Shown: positions 13,371-22,164, numbered from the stretch's first letter. The stretch is DNA of 37,376 nucleotides from Phycisphaeraceae bacterium (GCA_028282805.1 JANQHD010000013.1:1-37376), one strand, 5' to 3'. The notes: a model not told the origin generated them from the letters alone. Numbers and translations are program-made.

Positions 13371-14849
13371 TCAGCCCGCCACCCGACCGCAGCAGTTCTT
13401 GAACTTTAGGCCCGAACCGCACGGGCAGGGCGCGTTGCGGCTCGTTTTCTTCCCTTTTTTCACCGGCGCAGCCCGCCCGACGGCCGAATCCCGCGCCGCG
13501 CCCGCCCCCACGTTCCGCTCGACCGGCGGCGGTGGCTGGCCACGACGCAGGTAGCCGGCCAACCACGCCAACCGCTCCATCGCGTGCTCGTAGAAACGGA
13601 TGTACCCCTCACACAACACGCTCGGTTCGGGCGTCTCACCGCCGCGCGGCCGGTGCTCCGGGCAACCGCCGTAACAGCAGGCCAACCACTCACACGCTTC
13701 GCACTGCGCGGCGAGCTTCTGCTTGCGCGCCGCGAACGCCGACAACCGTTCGGCGTCGGCGCGACCAAACCAACCCGTGTCAAGCGTTTGCCCGCCGTTG
13801 TCGTTCGTGGTGTAGCGTGCGTTCACGTCGTCGGCGCAACCGATGTCGCGCCCCGCGTGCGCGGTGTTGGGCCGGTAGCCCGTGCCGTGGATCGTCAGGC
13901 CCACTTCCTGCTTGCCTTCCAGGTCGATGTCGTTTTGCCAATCGGGTTGGCCTATCTGCGCAAGTTGCCACCGGCGTTCGACGAAGTGGTCGCAGCCGAA
14001 TACGTCGCCGTTGTGTTCGATGGTGACCTGGCCGTGGCACGAGCCGTCGAGGATGCAGAACGGCATGCGCCCCGTCACCAGGCGCTGCAACACCGCGTCG
14101 AACAAACGCACCGACACGCGTTGGCGGTAACGCTCAAACCACAAATCGAACACGCGCGCCATGAACGTGCCGTACGCCCGCGGGTCGGGGCAGTGCTCGG
14201 CCAGCCGGTTTTCATCGGGCCGTTGCGGGTCGGGTTCGAACACGACCTCGGGGATGAATTGCAACCAGCGCGACCCGAGGTTGAGCAGGTAGCCCAACAC
14301 CTCGTCGGGCTTGTCGACGTTGGCGGCGCTGAGCACGCAGAGGATGTTGTATTCGACGCCGTGTTGTTGGAGTGTTTTCAAGCCGCGCATGACCGCGTCG
14401 TGGCTACCAGCCCCGGTGTTGGTCAGTCGGTAGCGGTCGTGCAGGTGGGCCGGGCCGTCGACGGACACGCCGACGAGGAACCGGTGGGTGCGGAGGAACT
14501 TTGCCCAACGGTCGTCGATGAGCGTGGCGTTGGTTTGCAGGGCGTTGGCGATGCGCTGGCCCGGCCGGGCGTGTTTGGCCTGAAACGCGACGGCCTGTTC
14601 GAAGAACGCCAGGCCCGCCAGCGTGGGTTCGCCGCCTTGCCAGGTGACGGTGACCTCGTCGCCCGCGTGGGGCAGGAACCCGGCGAACACCGACTCGAGC
14701 GTGTCCAGCCGCATGCGGTGCTCGCGGCCGGCGTACACGTCCTTCGTCGGCAGGTAGTAGCAGTATTCGCAGTCGAGGTTGCACAACGCCCCGACGGGCT
14801 TGATCATCAGCGTGACGCTCGACGGCTGGATGAGGGGCAAGCGCGGCAT
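13371..14849 (-). CDS. anaerobic sulfatase-maturating enzyme with SEC-C tail
   Basis: Radical SAM/SPASM enzyme that oxidises a cysteine or serine of sulfatases to formylglycine. 492 residues: SAM cluster C23NLDC27EYC30, 'VTWQGGEPTLAG' (67-79), 'VGVSVDGP' (126-133), SPASM cysteines including 'GSCHGQVTIEHNGDVFGCDHF' split over 269-289 and C-x2-C...C-x4-C in 'CEACEWLACCYGGCPEHR' (383-400). Two additions: an unusual stretch of about 68 residues (about 301-368, with 'GTGYRP' and 'NDNGGQTLDTGWFG') before the last cysteine cluster, and a C-terminal SEC-C zinc motif (PCPCGSGLKFKNCCG) after a Pro/Ala/Lys linker. I chose the ATG at 14849, where homology begins. No sulfatase gene is in the window, so it presumably serves sulfatases encoded elsewhere. 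Confidence 0.88.
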   Translation of the reverse strand: MPRLPLIQPSSVTLMIKPVGALCNLDCEYCYYLPTKDVYAGREHRMRLDTLESVFAGFLPHAGDEVTVTWQGGEPTLAGLAFFEQAVAFQAKHARPGQRIANALQTNATLIDDRWAKFLRTHRFLVGVSVDGPAHLHDRYRLTNTGAGSHDAVMRGLKTLQQHGVEYNILCVLSAANVDKPDEVLGYLLNLGSRWLQFIPEVVFEPDPQRPDENRLAEHCPDPRAYGTFMARVFDLWFERYRQRVSVRLFDAVLQRLVTGRMPFCILDGSCHGQVTIEHNGDVFGCDHFVERRWQLAQIGQPDWQNDIDLEGKQEVGLTIHGTGYRPNTAHAGRDIGCADDVNARYTTNDNGGQTLDTGWFGRADAERLSAFAARKQKLAAQCEACEWLACCYGGCPEHRPRGGETPEPSVLCEGYIRFYEHAMERLAWLAGYLRRGQPPPPVERNVGAGAARDSAVGRAAPVKKGKKTSRNAPCPCGSGLKFKNCCGRVAG

Positions 14850-14917
14850 AACCCCCAAGCCTAGCCCTCGACCCCCGGCCGGTAAAGCAAACGCATGCCT
14901 CACTTCCGGGGGCGGTG

Positions 14918-14946
14918 TTGCCAAAGCCGTGAACTGGCCTTATCGT
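14918..14946 (+). promoter_or_regulatory. probable promoter of the response regulator gene
   Basis: TTGCCA (14918-14923), 17-base spacer, TATCGT (14941-14946), which puts the start near 14953, ahead of the gene at 14987. Both boxes are partial matches. Confidence 0.4.
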
Positions 14947-14986
14947 CACTTGGGACGTGCTGTTCGTTACTTCGATGGAGCGACCG

Positions 14987-15478
14987 ATGAACGCGCCCGA
15001 TCAGTCGGCCGACGCCAACAATGAAAAACTCGACCTGACCGAATCGACGATCCTCATCGTCGACGACAACCGCCAGAACCTCGAGCTGCTGCAGGCGTAC
15101 CTCGAAGAGCTGCCCTGCACGATCATGACCGCCGACGACGGCGTCGAGGCGCTGGAGGTGGTTGACCGCGAGACGGTGGACCTGATCCTGTTGGACGTGA
15201 TGATGCCGCGCATGAGCGGGTTCGAGGTCTGCAAAAAACTCAAGAGCGCCCCCGAGACGCGCACCATCCCCATCATCATGGTCACCGCGCTGACCGAGAT
15301 CGGCGACATCGAGCGCGGCGTCGAGTGCGGCACCGACGACTTCCTCTCCAAGCCCATCAAGAAGCTGGAGCTGGTCACGCGCGTCAAGTCCTTGCTGCGG
15401 GTCCGCCACCTCAAGCGCGAGCTCGACCGCACCATGGCCTACATCCAGGACATCCGCGACGAAGACGAAGATGCGTAA
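14987..15478 (+). CDS. single-domain response regulator
   Basis: A 163-residue protein consisting of one receiver domain with a helical tail. Signatures: 'ILIVDDNRQN' (acidic pocket), 'DLILLDVMMPRMSGFEV' (phosphorylated Asp), 'IIMVTAL' (switch Thr), 'DDFLSKPIKKLEL' (conserved Lys). The tail 'KSLLRVRHLKRELDRTMAYIQD' is an amphipathic helix like the one that links PleD-type receivers to an output domain, but here the protein ends in an acidic stretch (DIRDEDEDA). No output domain and no histidine kinase are nearby, so it probably works by protein contact. GGAG lies six bases before ATG 14987; in-frame starts at 14957 (GTG) and 14975 (ATG) are alternatives. Confidence 0.9.
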   Translation: MNAPDQSADANNEKLDLTESTILIVDDNRQNLELLQAYLEELPCTIMTADDGVEALEVVDRETVDLILLDVMMPRMSGFEVCKKLKSAPETRTIPIIMVTALTEIGDIERGVECGTDDFLSKPIKKLELVTRVKSLLRVRHLKRELDRTMAYIQDIRDEDEDA

Positions 15479-15540
15479 ACCGCCGCGGCCGTCGCGTCAT
15501 GCCGTTAACCCCATGCCCACCGTGCTTGTGGAGAGCGCCC

Positions 15541-18312
15541 ATGTCTCGCGTCATCGCGTTGATCGTGCTGGTCGGCTTGACCTTCTTACTTACCGGTTGC
15601 CCACAGAAAGGTGAGTTGCTCGTGACCAAGCCCGTCGCGGAACAAAGCACCCAAGACGCCACCGTGCTCCAGCAACGGCCCGACCGCACGATCGCGCAGC
15701 TCAACAACGGCCTGGTCGTCATCGCCCAACGCATCCCCACCGCGCCCGTGGTGAGCGTGCAGTGCTGGATCAAGACCGGCTCGATCTACGAACAGCAGCA
15801 CAACGGCGCGGGCCTCAGCCACTTCCTCGAGCACCTCGTGTCCGGCGGCACGACCGCCAACCGCACCGAGGCCGAGTCGTCGGCGATCCTCGGCCGGATC
15901 GGCGCGCAGACCAACGCCGCGACCTCGCTCGACACCGTGCGGTACTACGTGAACACCTCGTCCGATCATGCCGCCGAGGCGATCGACCTGGTCAGCGACT
16001 GGATGCAGAACTCGGTGATCACACAGGCCGAGTTCGACCGCGAGCGCGACGTGATCCAACGCGAGTTCGACATGGGCCGGGGCGACCCGGGGCGCATCTT
16101 CTGGAAGCTCACCCAGCAGGCCCGCTACCAGGCCCATCCGGCGCGCCACCCGACCATCGGCTACCTCGACGAGTTCCTCACCATCACGCGCGACGAGATC
16201 TACGCGTTTTACAAGCAGATGTACGTGCCGAATAACATGGTCTTCGTCGTCACCGGCGACGTCGACCCCCGGAAGGTGGTCGCGCAGGTTGCGGAGCTCT
16301 GGGCCGATGCCGAGCCGGGCGAGCTGCCCGCGCTGGCGTTCCCCATCGAACCGGTGCCGGAAGCGGGCACGACCATCACCGGCGCGGCCGACATCCACCG
16401 GGCGCGCATGCGGTTGGCCTGGCCGGGCGTGCGGCTGACGGGCGAGCACGACTACGCGCTGGACCTGCTGGCCCGCATCCTCGGCGGCGGTGAGCTGTCG
16501 CGCCTGGTCAAGCAGGTGCGCGACGAAAAACAACTGGTCACGTCGATTGACGCGTTCAACTACAGCGCACACTGGGGCGAGGGTTTCGTGGGCATCGATG
16601 CCGTGGCCGAGGCCGACAAGCTCGACGCCGCCAAACGCGCGATCCTCGATGAAGTGAAGCGCATCCGCGAGCACGGCGTGCGCGCCGACGAGCTGGCCCG
16701 CGCGAAAAGCCAGACCATCGCTGACGTGGTGATGGGTTCGCAGACCGCCGAGGCCGCCGCGTCGCGCCTGGCCAGCGACTTCATCGCCACGGGCGACCCC
16801 GACTTCCTCAGGCACTACGCCGAGGCGATCGAGTCGGTGACCGCCGACGATTTGCAAGCCGCGGCCAACGCGATCCTCACCGACGAGCGGGCGCTGACCG
16901 TCAAGCTGCTGCCGAGCGACAAGCCGATCGCGATGGCCCGGCCCGCCGAGCCGACGATCGAGTTCAAAACCCAGCCCTACGACCTCGACAACGCGCGGCT
17001 GGTCGAAAAGCTGCGTGAGCTGTCGCGCACACAGGCCGCCGCACCCGCCGCCGAGGTCGGGCCGATGACCATGACCACGCTGCCCAACGGCCTGCGCCTG
17101 ATCACGCAACGCAACACGCGGTTGCCGGTCGTGGCGATGCAGTGGTACCACCTCGGCGGGCAGCTGGCCGAGTCGCCCGACAACCCCGGCATCGCCAATG
17201 CCATGGCGACCATGCTCATCAAGGGCGCCGGCGACCGCAGCGCCGACGACATCGCTCGCCTGCTCGAAGAGACCGGCGCGTCGATGTCGACCGGCTCGGG
17301 CAGCAACACCTTCTACGTCAACGCCGAAACGCTTTCGAAAGACTGGCGGCCGATCATGCGGTTGATGGGCGATGTGATCCAACAACCGACGTTCGACTCA
17401 AGCGAGTGGGCGAAGCTCAAGCCGCGCTTGCTCGCGGCGATCGCGTCGGCCGACGACCGCTGGTCCAGCGAGCTGTTCAACCGGTTCCACGAGGCGTGGT
17501 ACGGCGAGCACCCGTGGTCGGCCTACCCGATGGGCAAGGCCGAGGTGGTCGAGCAACTCACCGACGCCGACCTGTTGCGTTACCACGCCGATCGGCTCAG
17601 CGCCGCGTCGAGCGTGCTCGTAGTGGTCGGCGACGTCGACCCCGACGAGGTGACCGCCGAGGCGAGGCGGGTGTTCGCCGCGCTGCCCGACAAAGCGAAG
17701 GTCGCGTTCGACGCGCCGCAGCCGTCGCAGGTGAGCGGGGCGGTGCTGCCGCGCGAAACCAACAAGCCCATGGCGGCGGTGGTCATCGGCTACGGCCCCG
17801 TGCTGCCGCGCCAACACGACGACTACGCGACCATGAACGTCGCCACCCGCATCGTCAGCAACTTCCCTTCGGGTTGGCTCAGCCAGGCGTTGCGGGGCGA
17901 GGGGCCGGGCTTGGTTTACGCGTCGTGGGGTTTCTACCGCACGGGCGTCGTGCCGGGGTACTGGGCGATGGCGTTCAACACCCAGCCGGCCAAGGCGAAC
18001 CTCGCCATCGAACGCTCGCTGGCCATCACCGAGCGGTTGCGCAGCGAGCTGGTCGATCAGCAAACCCTCGACCGCGCGATCGCCGCGGCGCTCGTCCGTG
18101 AGGCGCTGGGCGGCCAATCCAACGGCCAACGCGCCACCGCCGCCGCGCTCGACGAGCTGTACGGCCTGGGTTACGACCACCAAAACGAGTACCTCGACAA
18201 GGTCCGCCACGTCACCGCCGCGCAGGTCCGCGCCTTTGCGCAAAAATACCTGAACGACCCCATTATCATGGTGCTGTCGAACGAGCCGGTCGAGGTGAAC
18301 GCCGCCGAATAA
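15541..18312 (+). CDS. M16-family zinc metalloprotease, lipoprotein
   Basis: A 923-residue protein with a lipoprotein signal peptide (MSRVIALIVLVGLTFLLTGC, lipobox LTGC, lipidated C20), so it is anchored in a membrane facing the periplasm. Two pitrilysin-type halves lie in one chain. The first (about 48-500) has the inverted zinc motif H94FLEH98 and 'ERDVIQREF' with the third ligand. The second (about 510-920) repeats the fold but lacks HxxEH ('NPGIANAMATMLIKG'), so it is the inactive lobe that closes the clam-shell. Such enzymes degrade short peptides. GGAG precedes the ATG. It starts 62 bases after the response regulator and may be cotranscribed. The open frame further upstream overlaps that gene and is not used. 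Confidence 0.9.
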   Translation: MSRVIALIVLVGLTFLLTGCPQKGELLVTKPVAEQSTQDATVLQQRPDRTIAQLNNGLVVIAQRIPTAPVVSVQCWIKTGSIYEQQHNGAGLSHFLEHLVSGGTTANRTEAESSAILGRIGAQTNAATSLDTVRYYVNTSSDHAAEAIDLVSDWMQNSVITQAEFDRERDVIQREFDMGRGDPGRIFWKLTQQARYQAHPARHPTIGYLDEFLTITRDEIYAFYKQMYVPNNMVFVVTGDVDPRKVVAQVAELWADAEPGELPALAFPIEPVPEAGTTITGAADIHRARMRLAWPGVRLTGEHDYALDLLARILGGGELSRLVKQVRDEKQLVTSIDAFNYSAHWGEGFVGIDAVAEADKLDAAKRAILDEVKRIREHGVRADELARAKSQTIADVVMGSQTAEAAASRLASDFIATGDPDFLRHYAEAIESVTADDLQAAANAILTDERALTVKLLPSDKPIAMARPAEPTIEFKTQPYDLDNARLVEKLRELSRTQAAAPAAEVGPMTMTTLPNGLRLITQRNTRLPVVAMQWYHLGGQLAESPDNPGIANAMATMLIKGAGDRSADDIARLLEETGASMSTGSGSNTFYVNAETLSKDWRPIMRLMGDVIQQPTFDSSEWAKLKPRLLAAIASADDRWSSELFNRFHEAWYGEHPWSAYPMGKAEVVEQLTDADLLRYHADRLSAASSVLVVVGDVDPDEVTAEARRVFAALPDKAKVAFDAPQPSQVSGAVLPRETNKPMAAVVIGYGPVLPRQHDDYATMNVATRIVSNFPSGWLSQALRGEGPGLVYASWGFYRTGVVPGYWAMAFNTQPAKANLAIERSLAITERLRSELVDQQTLDRAIAAALVREALGGQSNGQRATAAALDELYGLGYDHQNEYLDKVRHVTAAQVRAFAQKYLNDPIIMVLSNEPVEVNAAE

Positions 18313-18321
18313 CGTTTAGCC

Positions 18322-18337
18322 CGGTCGCTTGCGACCG
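18322..18337. terminator. hairpin after the M16 gene
   Basis: CGGTCGC-TT-GCGACCG ten bases after the stop codon. No T-tract follows, so it may only mark or protect the 3' end. Confidence 0.35.
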
Positions 18338-18434
18338 ACACCGGCGCAAAAAGAACACGCCCGCCTGCCGGCCGACGTGTTCGCTCACTCTACTCCACCA
18401 GCACACCCGCATGGCGGTTGGGTAAGGGACCGAT

Positions 18435-18629
18435 CTATTTCTGTCGTGTCACGATCGCGGGGGTCTCGACGGGACGGATCCACCGGGCCGAGCCGTTGCG
18501 CGGCCGACGCCGGTATTCGAGGTGGTTCAGGTAGTTGTGCAGCGCCTCTTCGTTGAAGCCCATCAGGAAGTCCTGCGTGGCGCTGCGGTTGTGTACCTGG
18601 ATGGCCTCGATTAACTGCTGCTTGCTCAT
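18435..18629 (-). CDS. small conserved-looking protein, unknown function
   Basis: A 64-residue soluble protein: a predicted helical part (MSKQQLIEAIQVHNRS, then FLMGFNEEALHNYLNHLEYR) followed by a basic, Arg-rich segment ending in 'WIRPVETPAIVTR'. From memory, proteins with this plan and the same 'TPAIVTR' end occur in planctomycete genomes, but I know no function. The ATG at 18629 has AAGGG six bases before it, which decides against the nearby upstream ATGs. It is convergent with the M16 gene and divergent from the RND gene. The length and the charged tail would fit a small nucleic-acid- or ribosome-associated protein, but that is a guess. Confidence 0.65.
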   Translation of the reverse strand: MSKQQLIEAIQVHNRSATQDFLMGFNEEALHNYLNHLEYRRRPRNGSARWIRPVETPAIVTRQK

Positions 18630-18813
18630 GTCCATCCCTTCTCGAGTGCGACTTGCGAATAAGCTCATCGGCCGATGCCGATCCAACGCATGAACGTGTA
18701 ACCAAACGGGACGCTCGGCCGGACTTATCGGCCGGTTGACGTAAACGCCCGCGCGCGGTCATATACTCCGCTCAACCACCACGCACAGGGCGCACGAGGC
18801 AACGCGACACGAC

Positions 18814-21540
18814 ATGCACGAACACCTGCGAGACCGACTGCTGCGATGGTGGGCCGAGCTGGTCTGCGATCGGCCGGTCGCGCTGCTGGTTATTTCATTG
18901 CTCGTCGCTGCGGCGGGCGTATACCTTGCGGTCACGCGCCTCGGCTTCCAGCCCGACCGCAACGCGCTGATCAGCGCCGAGCTCGACTGGAACGCGCGCT
19001 ACATCGAGTACCGCAAGCAGTTCGCACACGACGGTTTGACCGCGGTAGTCGCCGTGCCCAAGGGCGACGACGGCGCCCGACGCGCCGAGGCCTACGCCGA
19101 TGCGCTCGGCCGGCGCCTCGAGCAAGCCGAGTACGTCCGCCGGGTCGTGTGGCGCGTCGACATCGACCGGCCCACGCCCGCGATCCGCATGCTGCCGGCC
19201 GAGCGGTTCGAGCCGGTCGTCGCGGCGATCGAACAGATGCGCCCCGTGTTTGAGTCGCCCAACGTCGCCCGCCTGCTCGCCGCTACGCCCGACATGCTCA
19301 AAGCCAACGCCGATACGCCCCCCGATGGTTTGGCGACGCGCATCGGCCAGTTCGCGCAGTTCGTCGAAACCATTGAGGCGGCGCTCGACGGCGAAACCGC
19401 CGAACAGCTGCGACAGCGTTTGACGCGCGCCGCGGCCGCGCCGCCGTTCTACCTCACCGGGGGCGGCGGGGCGTACTTGTTCGTGCAGATCGAACCGCGC
19501 AAGGTCGACGACCAGCTCGAACCCGTGCAGCCCGCCGTCGACGAGGTCCGCGCCGTCATGGCCGAGCTCGCCGAGGCGCAGCCCGACATCGAGGCGGGTT
19601 TGACGGGCGTGCCGGTGATCGAAGCCGACGAAACCGTCGTCACCGAGCGCGACGCGACGCGGGCGTCGATCCTCGCGGTGGTGCTGATCGCGATCATGCT
19701 GATCGTGGCGTTCCACTCGTGGCCCAAGCCGCTGATGGCCGTCGCCGCGCTGCTCGTGGGCATCGCCTGGTCGTTCGGCTACCTCACGCTCGCCATCGGC
19801 CACCTGCAACTGCTCAGCGTCGTGTTCACGGTGATCCTGCTGGGCCTGGGCATCGACTTCGGCATCCACATCATCAGCCGGTTCGAGATGGTGCGCCACG
19901 AGCACCCGCCGGGCGTGCCGGGTTTCCGCGAAACGATGGTCGACACGCTGCGCGTGATGGGCCCGGGCATCGCCACCGGCGCGCTGACCACGGCCGTGGC
20001 GTTCAGCACCACCCTGTTCACCGACTTCGAGGGCATGGCGGAGATGGGCCACATCGCCGGCGCGGGCATCGTGCTCTGCCTCATCGCCATGTTCACGGTG
20101 CTGCCGGTGCTGATGCGCTTGTTCCGCCCGCGCCGCCGGCACGTCAAACCGATGCACGAGCGCAACGTGCACCTCTACCAGCACCACTGGTGGCAGCCTT
20201 TCTTCTCGCGGCCGTGGCGCACGATCGGCGGGGCGCTGCTGCTGACCGTCGTCGGCGGGTACTTTGCGCTGGGCATCCGCTACGACTACAACCTCTCGAA
20301 CCTGCTGCCGCGCGACATCGAGTCGGTGCGGTGGTTCAACCGCATCGCCACCGGCGGTGGGCAGGGCGGCAACGGCGGCTCGTCGGTGTGGTTTGGGGCG
20401 TCGGTCGTCAAAGACGGCGACCTCGAAACCGTCAAGCTCCGCGCCCAACAGTTCCGTGCTTTGCCCACGGTGGCCCAAGTCGGCGGCGCGGGCTGGCTGG
20501 TGCCGGCCGACGACGCGGCTAAACGCCAACGCCTCGCCGACGCCCGCGCCGTCGTCGGCCCATCGGCCGATGCCAACGCCGAACTGCCCGACCAACCCGC
20601 CACTCGTATCGAGTTTGTTGCCGCGATGACCGAACTAGCCAACAAGTTTGGTGAAAACACGATCACCACCAGCGATGAACTCGGCCCCGGGGCCGCACAA
20701 CAAATCGCTCGTGTTCGCGGGGCGTTTGCGCGGCTCAGCGGTCGGCTGCTCACCGACGACGGCGCACAAACCAACGCACGCCTGGCCGTGTTGCACGAGG
20801 CGTTCGTCGCGTGGCGCAGCGAGTTGCACACCGCGACCGCACGCACGCTGGGCGACGGCGACATGCGGCCCGACGACCTGCCCGAGGTGGTGCGACGCAT
20901 CGCCGTGGGGCGCGACGGGCGGGGCTTGATGATCCAGGTGTTCCCCAAGGGCAATGTGTACGACCCGACCGAGCTCGAGCCGTTCATCGAACAGTTGCAG
21001 CGCGTCGACCCGCAAGTCACGGGCACGGCCGTGCAGATCTACCGGTCGAGCGCGCTGATGGTCGGCAGCTACATCAAGGCGGGCGCCTTCGCGCTGGTCG
21101 CGGTGTTCTTGCTGGTGCTGCTCGATTTCCAAAAGCCGTTCGATGCGCTGCTGTGCCTGGTGCCCGTGGCCATGGCGTTCGTCATGCTGCTCGGCGTGCT
21201 CGCGGCGTTCGACATGCCCATCAACCCCGCGAACATCATCGTGCTGCCGCTGCTGTTCGGCATCGGCGTCGACTGCGGCGTGCACATCATGCACCGCTAC
21301 CGCGTCGCGCCCGACGAACACCCGCCCGGCTTAGCGGCGGGCACCGGCAAGGCGATCTGGCTCACCTCCCTGACCAGCAGCATCGGCTTCTCGTCGCTCA
21401 TGATCGCCAGCCACCGCGGCATCGCCTCGCTCGGCTTCACCCTCGCGCTCGGCCTCGGCCTGACCGTGCTGATCTGCATGACCGTGATGCCGTCGATCCT
21501 CGAGCTGCGCAGCCGGCGGCGTGAAGCGGTGAATCAGTGA
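18814..21540 (+). CDS. RND/MMPL-family membrane exporter, HpnN-like
   Basis: A 908-residue inner-membrane transporter with two repeated halves. Each has one N-terminal membrane helix (first at about 24-42, 'VALLVISLLVAAAGVYLAV'), a large periplasmic domain, and a block of five or six helices. The proton-relay style helices read 'GLGIDFGIHIISRF' (around 346) and 'FGIGVDCGVHIMHRYR' (around 815), each with the conserved Asp. This plan, without a partner membrane-fusion protein, is that of the MMPL/HpnN branch that moves lipids such as hopanoids; no hopanoid genes are in the window, so the cargo is open. The C-terminus (...REAVNQ) and stop codon fall inside the inverted octamer array. Confidence 0.87.
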   Translation: MHEHLRDRLLRWWAELVCDRPVALLVISLLVAAAGVYLAVTRLGFQPDRNALISAELDWNARYIEYRKQFAHDGLTAVVAVPKGDDGARRAEAYADALGRRLEQAEYVRRVVWRVDIDRPTPAIRMLPAERFEPVVAAIEQMRPVFESPNVARLLAATPDMLKANADTPPDGLATRIGQFAQFVETIEAALDGETAEQLRQRLTRAAAAPPFYLTGGGGAYLFVQIEPRKVDDQLEPVQPAVDEVRAVMAELAEAQPDIEAGLTGVPVIEADETVVTERDATRASILAVVLIAIMLIVAFHSWPKPLMAVAALLVGIAWSFGYLTLAIGHLQLLSVVFTVILLGLGIDFGIHIISRFEMVRHEHPPGVPGFRETMVDTLRVMGPGIATGALTTAVAFSTTLFTDFEGMAEMGHIAGAGIVLCLIAMFTVLPVLMRLFRPRRRHVKPMHERNVHLYQHHWWQPFFSRPWRTIGGALLLTVVGGYFALGIRYDYNLSNLLPRDIESVRWFNRIATGGGQGGNGGSSVWFGASVVKDGDLETVKLRAQQFRALPTVAQVGGAGWLVPADDAAKRQRLADARAVVGPSADANAELPDQPATRIEFVAAMTELANKFGENTITTSDELGPGAAQQIARVRGAFARLSGRLLTDDGAQTNARLAVLHEAFVAWRSELHTATARTLGDGDMRPDDLPEVVRRIAVGRDGRGLMIQVFPKGNVYDPTELEPFIEQLQRVDPQVTGTAVQIYRSSALMVGSYIKAGAFALVAVFLLVLLDFQKPFDALLCLVPVAMAFVMLLGVLAAFDMPINPANIIVLPLLFGIGVDCGVHIMHRYRVAPDEHPPGLAAGTGKAIWLTSLTSSIGFSSLMIASHRGIASLGFTLALGLGLTVLICMTVMPSILELRSRRREAVNQ

Positions 21541-21657
21541 ATTGGTCGATCAGTCAATCAGTCAATCAGCTAAACGACGAGGCCCGCTTCAGCGGGCCGG
21601 GTTGGCCGAATACAATCTAATTGACCAGTTGACCGATTAACCAATTCACCGATTCAC
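21529..21657. repeat. inverted octamer array between convergent genes
   Basis: Left arm (21529-21568) is five tandem octamers beginning GTGAATCA, GTGAATTG. Right arm (21618-21657), read on the other strand, is five octamers beginning GTGAATCG, GTGAATTG. The arms match at 32 of 40 positions and face each other around a 49-base core holding a GC hairpin. The last codons and the stops of both flanking genes (V-N-Q-stop and V-N-R-stop) are read from the outermost units. Confidence 0.8.
21581..21598. terminator. hairpin at the centre of the octamer array
   Basis: GGCCCGC-TTCA-GCGGGCC, a perfect 7-base stem. It sits between two convergent genes and can serve both directions; no T-tract is present. 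Confidence 0.6.
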
Positions 21658-22164
21658 CTTGCTTCTTTTCTTCTCGCGCCGGCGTTTGCGGAAAAACCTT
21701 TTCAACACCCGCCCGCTCTCGCCTGCACACACGCCCGCGGTCACGTCGACGCGGTGGTTGAGGCGCTGGTCGTTGCACAGCTCGAACAGCGTGTGCACGG
21801 CCCCGGCCTTCGGGTCGGCCGCGCCGTACACCAGTCGCCCGAGGCGCGCGTTGACGATCGCCCCAGCGCACATCGGGCACGGCTCGAGCGTCACGTACAG
21901 CGTGCAATCGTTCAGCCGCCACTCGCCCAGCGCGTCGGTGGCCTGTTGGATGGCCCCGATCTCCGCGTGGCCGAGCGGGTCGTTGCGGTTCTCGCGCGTG
22001 TTGCGCCCGACGCCGACGCGTTGGCCGTGGCGATACAGCACGGCCCCGACGGGCACCTCGCCCTCGGCCGCGGCGCGCCGGGCCAGCGCCAGCGCCTCGC
22101 GCATGCGGCGCTCGTCGAGCGACGGGGTGCCGCGCATCCGCGTGTTGCGCCGACGCCGCAACAT
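21646..22164 (-). CDS. tadA: tRNA adenosine(34) deaminase
   Basis: Deaminates A34 to inosine in the tRNA-Arg anticodon. Zinc and catalytic motifs are intact: HAE at 66-68 ('GHAEIGAI') and PCxxC at 95-99 ('EPCPMCAGA'). 'GEVPVGAVL' and 'NDPLGHAE' are family signatures. 172 residues from the ATG at 22164; ATG 22137 (MRGTPSLDERR) is equally possible and nearer the usual N-terminus, while the longer open frame overlaps tatC. The C-terminus is very basic (KRFFRKRRREKKRSK) and ends V-N-R inside the octamer array. It follows tatC by about 19 bases, so they probably share an mRNA. Confidence 0.92.
   Translation of the reverse strand: MLRRRRNTRMRGTPSLDERRMREALALARRAAAEGEVPVGAVLYRHGQRVGVGRNTRENRNDPLGHAEIGAIQQATDALGEWRLNDCTLYVTLEPCPMCAGAIVNARLGRLVYGAADPKAGAVHTLFELCNDQRLNHRVDVTAGVCAGESGRVLKRFFRKRRREKKRSKVNR

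Noticed and set aside
15586-17385. Long minus-strand frame (599 codons) opposite the M16 gene
   Set aside because: Shadow frame: the other strand has HFLEH and the M16 fold, while this one shows no motif.
18736-18767. Promoter TTGACG ... TATACT before the RND gene
   Set aside because: The spacer is 20 bases, too long for a normal sigma-70 promoter; no better pairing was found.
18895-20595. Long minus-strand frame (566 codons) opposite the RND gene
   Set aside because: Composition is His/Arg/Gln/Asp-rich with no domain; the plus-strand RND transporter explains the region.
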